Source: a virus
Length of the DNA stretch: 28,747 bases
Virus record (IMG/VR): IMGVR_UViG_3300036668_000095
Span: 1 to 28,747 of that record
Direction: 5' to 3' (one strand)
In this document: positions 27,334-28,747 of the stretch, in pieces
Layout: each line of letters starts with the position of its first letter
Numbering within the stretch: position 1 is the stretch's first letter
Notes under the pieces: generated by a model
What the model was told of the DNA's origin: nothing
The model's input: the letters and a program-made list of their open reading frames with translations, nothing else
Database searches by the model: none
Program-made: the position numbers and the translations under genes

Positions 27334-28014
27334 ATGAGTTTAAATTTAATCTTAGCTAACAGCGAATCAGTCGGTATAAACGATCAACGTTTTGTTGGGC
27401 AAGTTGTTAGCAGAAATCAAAGAATAAGCACAAGCGAGATTGTTACCGTTGTGCCTTTTGCGTTTGAAATGAAACCCATGAATTACTTGCTTTATAGTCA
27501 ATCAAGGGGCTTGCTTAATTCACTGCGTATACCTGACAAAGCCTTGCCTCAATACATTAATTTTGGTTCTACGGGTTGGATTAACTACATACAGTATCAA
27601 GGTGAGTTAAGCGCAGGACAAATTGCATCGTGCCAATGGCAAACAAGCTCGGCTAATAAAAACCTAGTTCTTGGCAATTTACCTACTATTAGCTCAAGTT
27701 TTTTTATTGTGCGCGTAGGTGACTTTTGCCAAGTAGGATTGTATTCTTATATAGCCACCGCAGACGTGACAAGGGGAAGCGGCTCAACTGTTACCATACC
27801 CGTGCATAGAAATTTAATAACACCTGTGACAAGTGCAATCAATGCAGTCATTGGTGAATTTGGCACAACCGTTTCTATGGGTGGGCAAACTTATACAGGT
27901 GTAACCTTTCAGGTAGTTTTACGGGATTACCCTACATACACATTAGTTCCGATGACTAACGATTCTTTTATACAATGGTCGGGAACGTTTAAAGCATTTG
28001 AGAGTGTCTTATGA
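27334..28014 (+). CDS. Tail tip protein, distal-tail-like
   Basis: A 226-residue beta-rich protein directly after the tape measure gene, the usual place for the distal tail or baseplate hub-adaptor protein. It includes VSRNQRISTSEIVTVVPFAF and RIPDKALPQYINFGSTGWIN, and ends FIQWSGTFKAFESVL, a pattern frequent in gp-type tail tip proteins of proteobacterial siphophages. Assignment is mainly by position. It overlaps the next gene by ATGA. Confidence 0.6.
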   Translation: MSLNLILANSESVGINDQRFVGQVVSRNQRISTSEIVTVVPFAFEMKPMNYLLYSQSRGLLNSLRIPDKALPQYINFGSTGWINYIQYQGELSAGQIASCQWQTSSANKNLVLGNLPTISSSFFIVRVGDFCQVGLYSYIATADVTRGSGSTVTIPVHRNLITPVTSAINAVIGEFGTTVSMGGQTYTGVTFQVVLRDYPTYTLVPMTNDSFIQWSGTFKAFESVL

Positions 28015-28616
28015 ATGTAATTCCAGAAGTAGTTGGAACTAACAATATCCGTTACGCTGACTTTGTGCGCGTGACCACGCCTGACGCGGTTTATAGGTTT
28101 GCCACGACACCGAAAGCCATAACAGTAACTGCGGTAGACAGCCAGCCTTTTGACGCTGTGGGCTTACTTATGAAAGTAGGCGACACACAGCGCGATATTA
28201 AAAGTACCGCAAATGAGACCACATTTACATTAGTCGGCATTGACACCGCGATGCTTGGTTGGGTATTAGGCAACCAAATTAAAGGGTCACAAATAGAAGC
28301 ATGGAAAGGGTTTTTTAACACCAATGGCGCATTAATTACAACTGGCGGGCAAGGTGGCTTGTACCAATTCTTTAATGGCTACGTTAACTCATTTGCTATT
28401 AACGAAGAATGGTTTGAAGAATTGCGGCAATTTGTTGGCGTCGTAAGTGTTGCAGCATCATCTATACAATTAATTTTAAAAAACCGTACGGCAGGCAGAT
28501 TTACCAACGATAACAATTGGCAATTCTTTGCACCAGGCGATACAAGCATGAACAGGGTTTCGTTTATAACAAACATAAATTATCAATTCGGCAAAGGTGC
28601 TACTGCAAATTCATGA
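28011..28616 (+). CDS. Tail tip protein (DUF2163/BR0599-like)
   Basis: A 201-residue protein with an N-terminal YADFVRVTTPDAVYRFATTP and a C-terminal NRTAGRFTNDNNWQFFAPGD region. The latter resembles the conserved C-terminal part of phage tail proteins of the DUF2163/BR0599 type. Such proteins follow the distal tail protein in gene transfer agent-like and related tails. It ends with an ATGA overlap onto the acetyltransferase gene. Confidence 0.6.
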   Translation: MNVIPEVVGTNNIRYADFVRVTTPDAVYRFATTPKAITVTAVDSQPFDAVGLLMKVGDTQRDIKSTANETTFTLVGIDTAMLGWVLGNQIKGSQIEAWKGFFNTNGALITTGGQGGLYQFFNGYVNSFAINEEWFEELRQFVGVVSVAASSIQLILKNRTAGRFTNDNNWQFFAPGDTSMNRVSFITNINYQFGKGATANS

Positions 28617-28747
28617 TAAGACAAGCCACACGACAAGATAAGCCACAAATAATCGAGATGATGAAGTTGTTTCGGGCTGAAGCGGACATCGTGCAATACC
28701 GCACTCTAGACAATGAACCATACTGGAATCGGCTACTAGACACAATA
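28613..28747 (+). CDS. GNAT-type acetyltransferase (N-terminal part)
   Basis: The window ends inside this gene after 45 codons. The start MIRQATRQDKPQIIEMMKLF fits the N-terminal beta strand and first helix of GNAT N-acetyltransferases, in which a short strand (IRxAT) precedes a helix with xDxPxI. GNAT-like genes are sometimes found in siphophage tail operons at this position; the substrate is unknown. The acetyl-CoA-binding motif lies outside the window. Confidence 0.65.
   Translation, partial: MIRQATRQDKPQIIEMMKLFRAEADIVQYRTLDNEPYWNRLLDTI

Overview
This window is most of the genome of a tailed double-stranded DNA phage, almost certainly a siphovirus with an HK97-type head and a long non-contractile tail. 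The rz/rz1 pair and the secreted (SAR-type) endolysin point to a Gram-negative host. The AT-rich base composition and the lysis-protein types suggest an environmental proteobacterium, perhaps a freshwater betaproteobacterium, but this is inference. No integrase, repressor, tRNA or CRISPR array is visible. Both ends cut through genes: a fibre-like repeat protein on the left and an acetyltransferase in the tail operon on the right. A circular map missing only the tail tip and fibres would explain this.

Layout. 1-2016 (+): the end of a BspA/DUF285-repeat protein, a proline-rich small protein, then a tightly coupled lysis cassette (two small membrane proteins, SAR endolysin, i-spanin and overlapping o-spanin lipoprotein). 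2089-10441 (-): a long leftward, presumably early, operon of about 30 small genes, most joined by ATGA overlaps. It holds transcription-type proteins (an RNA polymerase alpha-CTD-like protein coupled to a TraR-like zinc protein, several HTH proteins and a ribbon-helix-helix protein) and a recombination set (Sak3/DUF1071 annealing protein, YqaJ exonuclease, DUF736-like protein with an SSB-type tail, VRR-NUC nuclease, Ref-like HNH protein). A roughly 260-bp GC-rich GGCNN repeat array interrupts it at 9283-9542. Several genes shorter than 60 codons are read here directly from the sequence.

10442-10764 is a compact divergent control region. The rightward side carries two successive promoter-hairpin-T-tract units: a predicted ~54-nt RNA with an anti-Shine-Dalgarno loop, and a predicted ~107-nt RNA with a nested pseudoknot. 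Both lie before the first replication gene. 10765-13281 (+) is the replication operon (DUF1376/DnaT-like loader, DnaB-type helicase, DUF3310 protein, small zinc protein). The loader gene contains two clusters of 11-bp iterons followed by an AT-rich stretch, a strong candidate replication origin.

13288-28747 (+) is the packaging and structural operon: HNH nuclease, an intruding GIY-YIG homing endonuclease, P27-type TerS, TerL, portal, prohead protease, two tandem paralogous HK97-fold capsid proteins separated by a G-rich hairpin, head-tail connector, head closure, tail completion, tail tube, two small unknowns, a gp10-like protein, tail assembly chaperones linked by a GGGAAAG -1 frameshift, tape measure protein, two tail-tip proteins and the start of a GNAT acetyltransferase.

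The least expected features are the two leader RNAs, the iteron origin, the paired RNAP-targeting genes, the tandem capsid genes, the GGCNN array and an exact 21-bp repeat shared out of frame by two neighbouring endonuclease genes.
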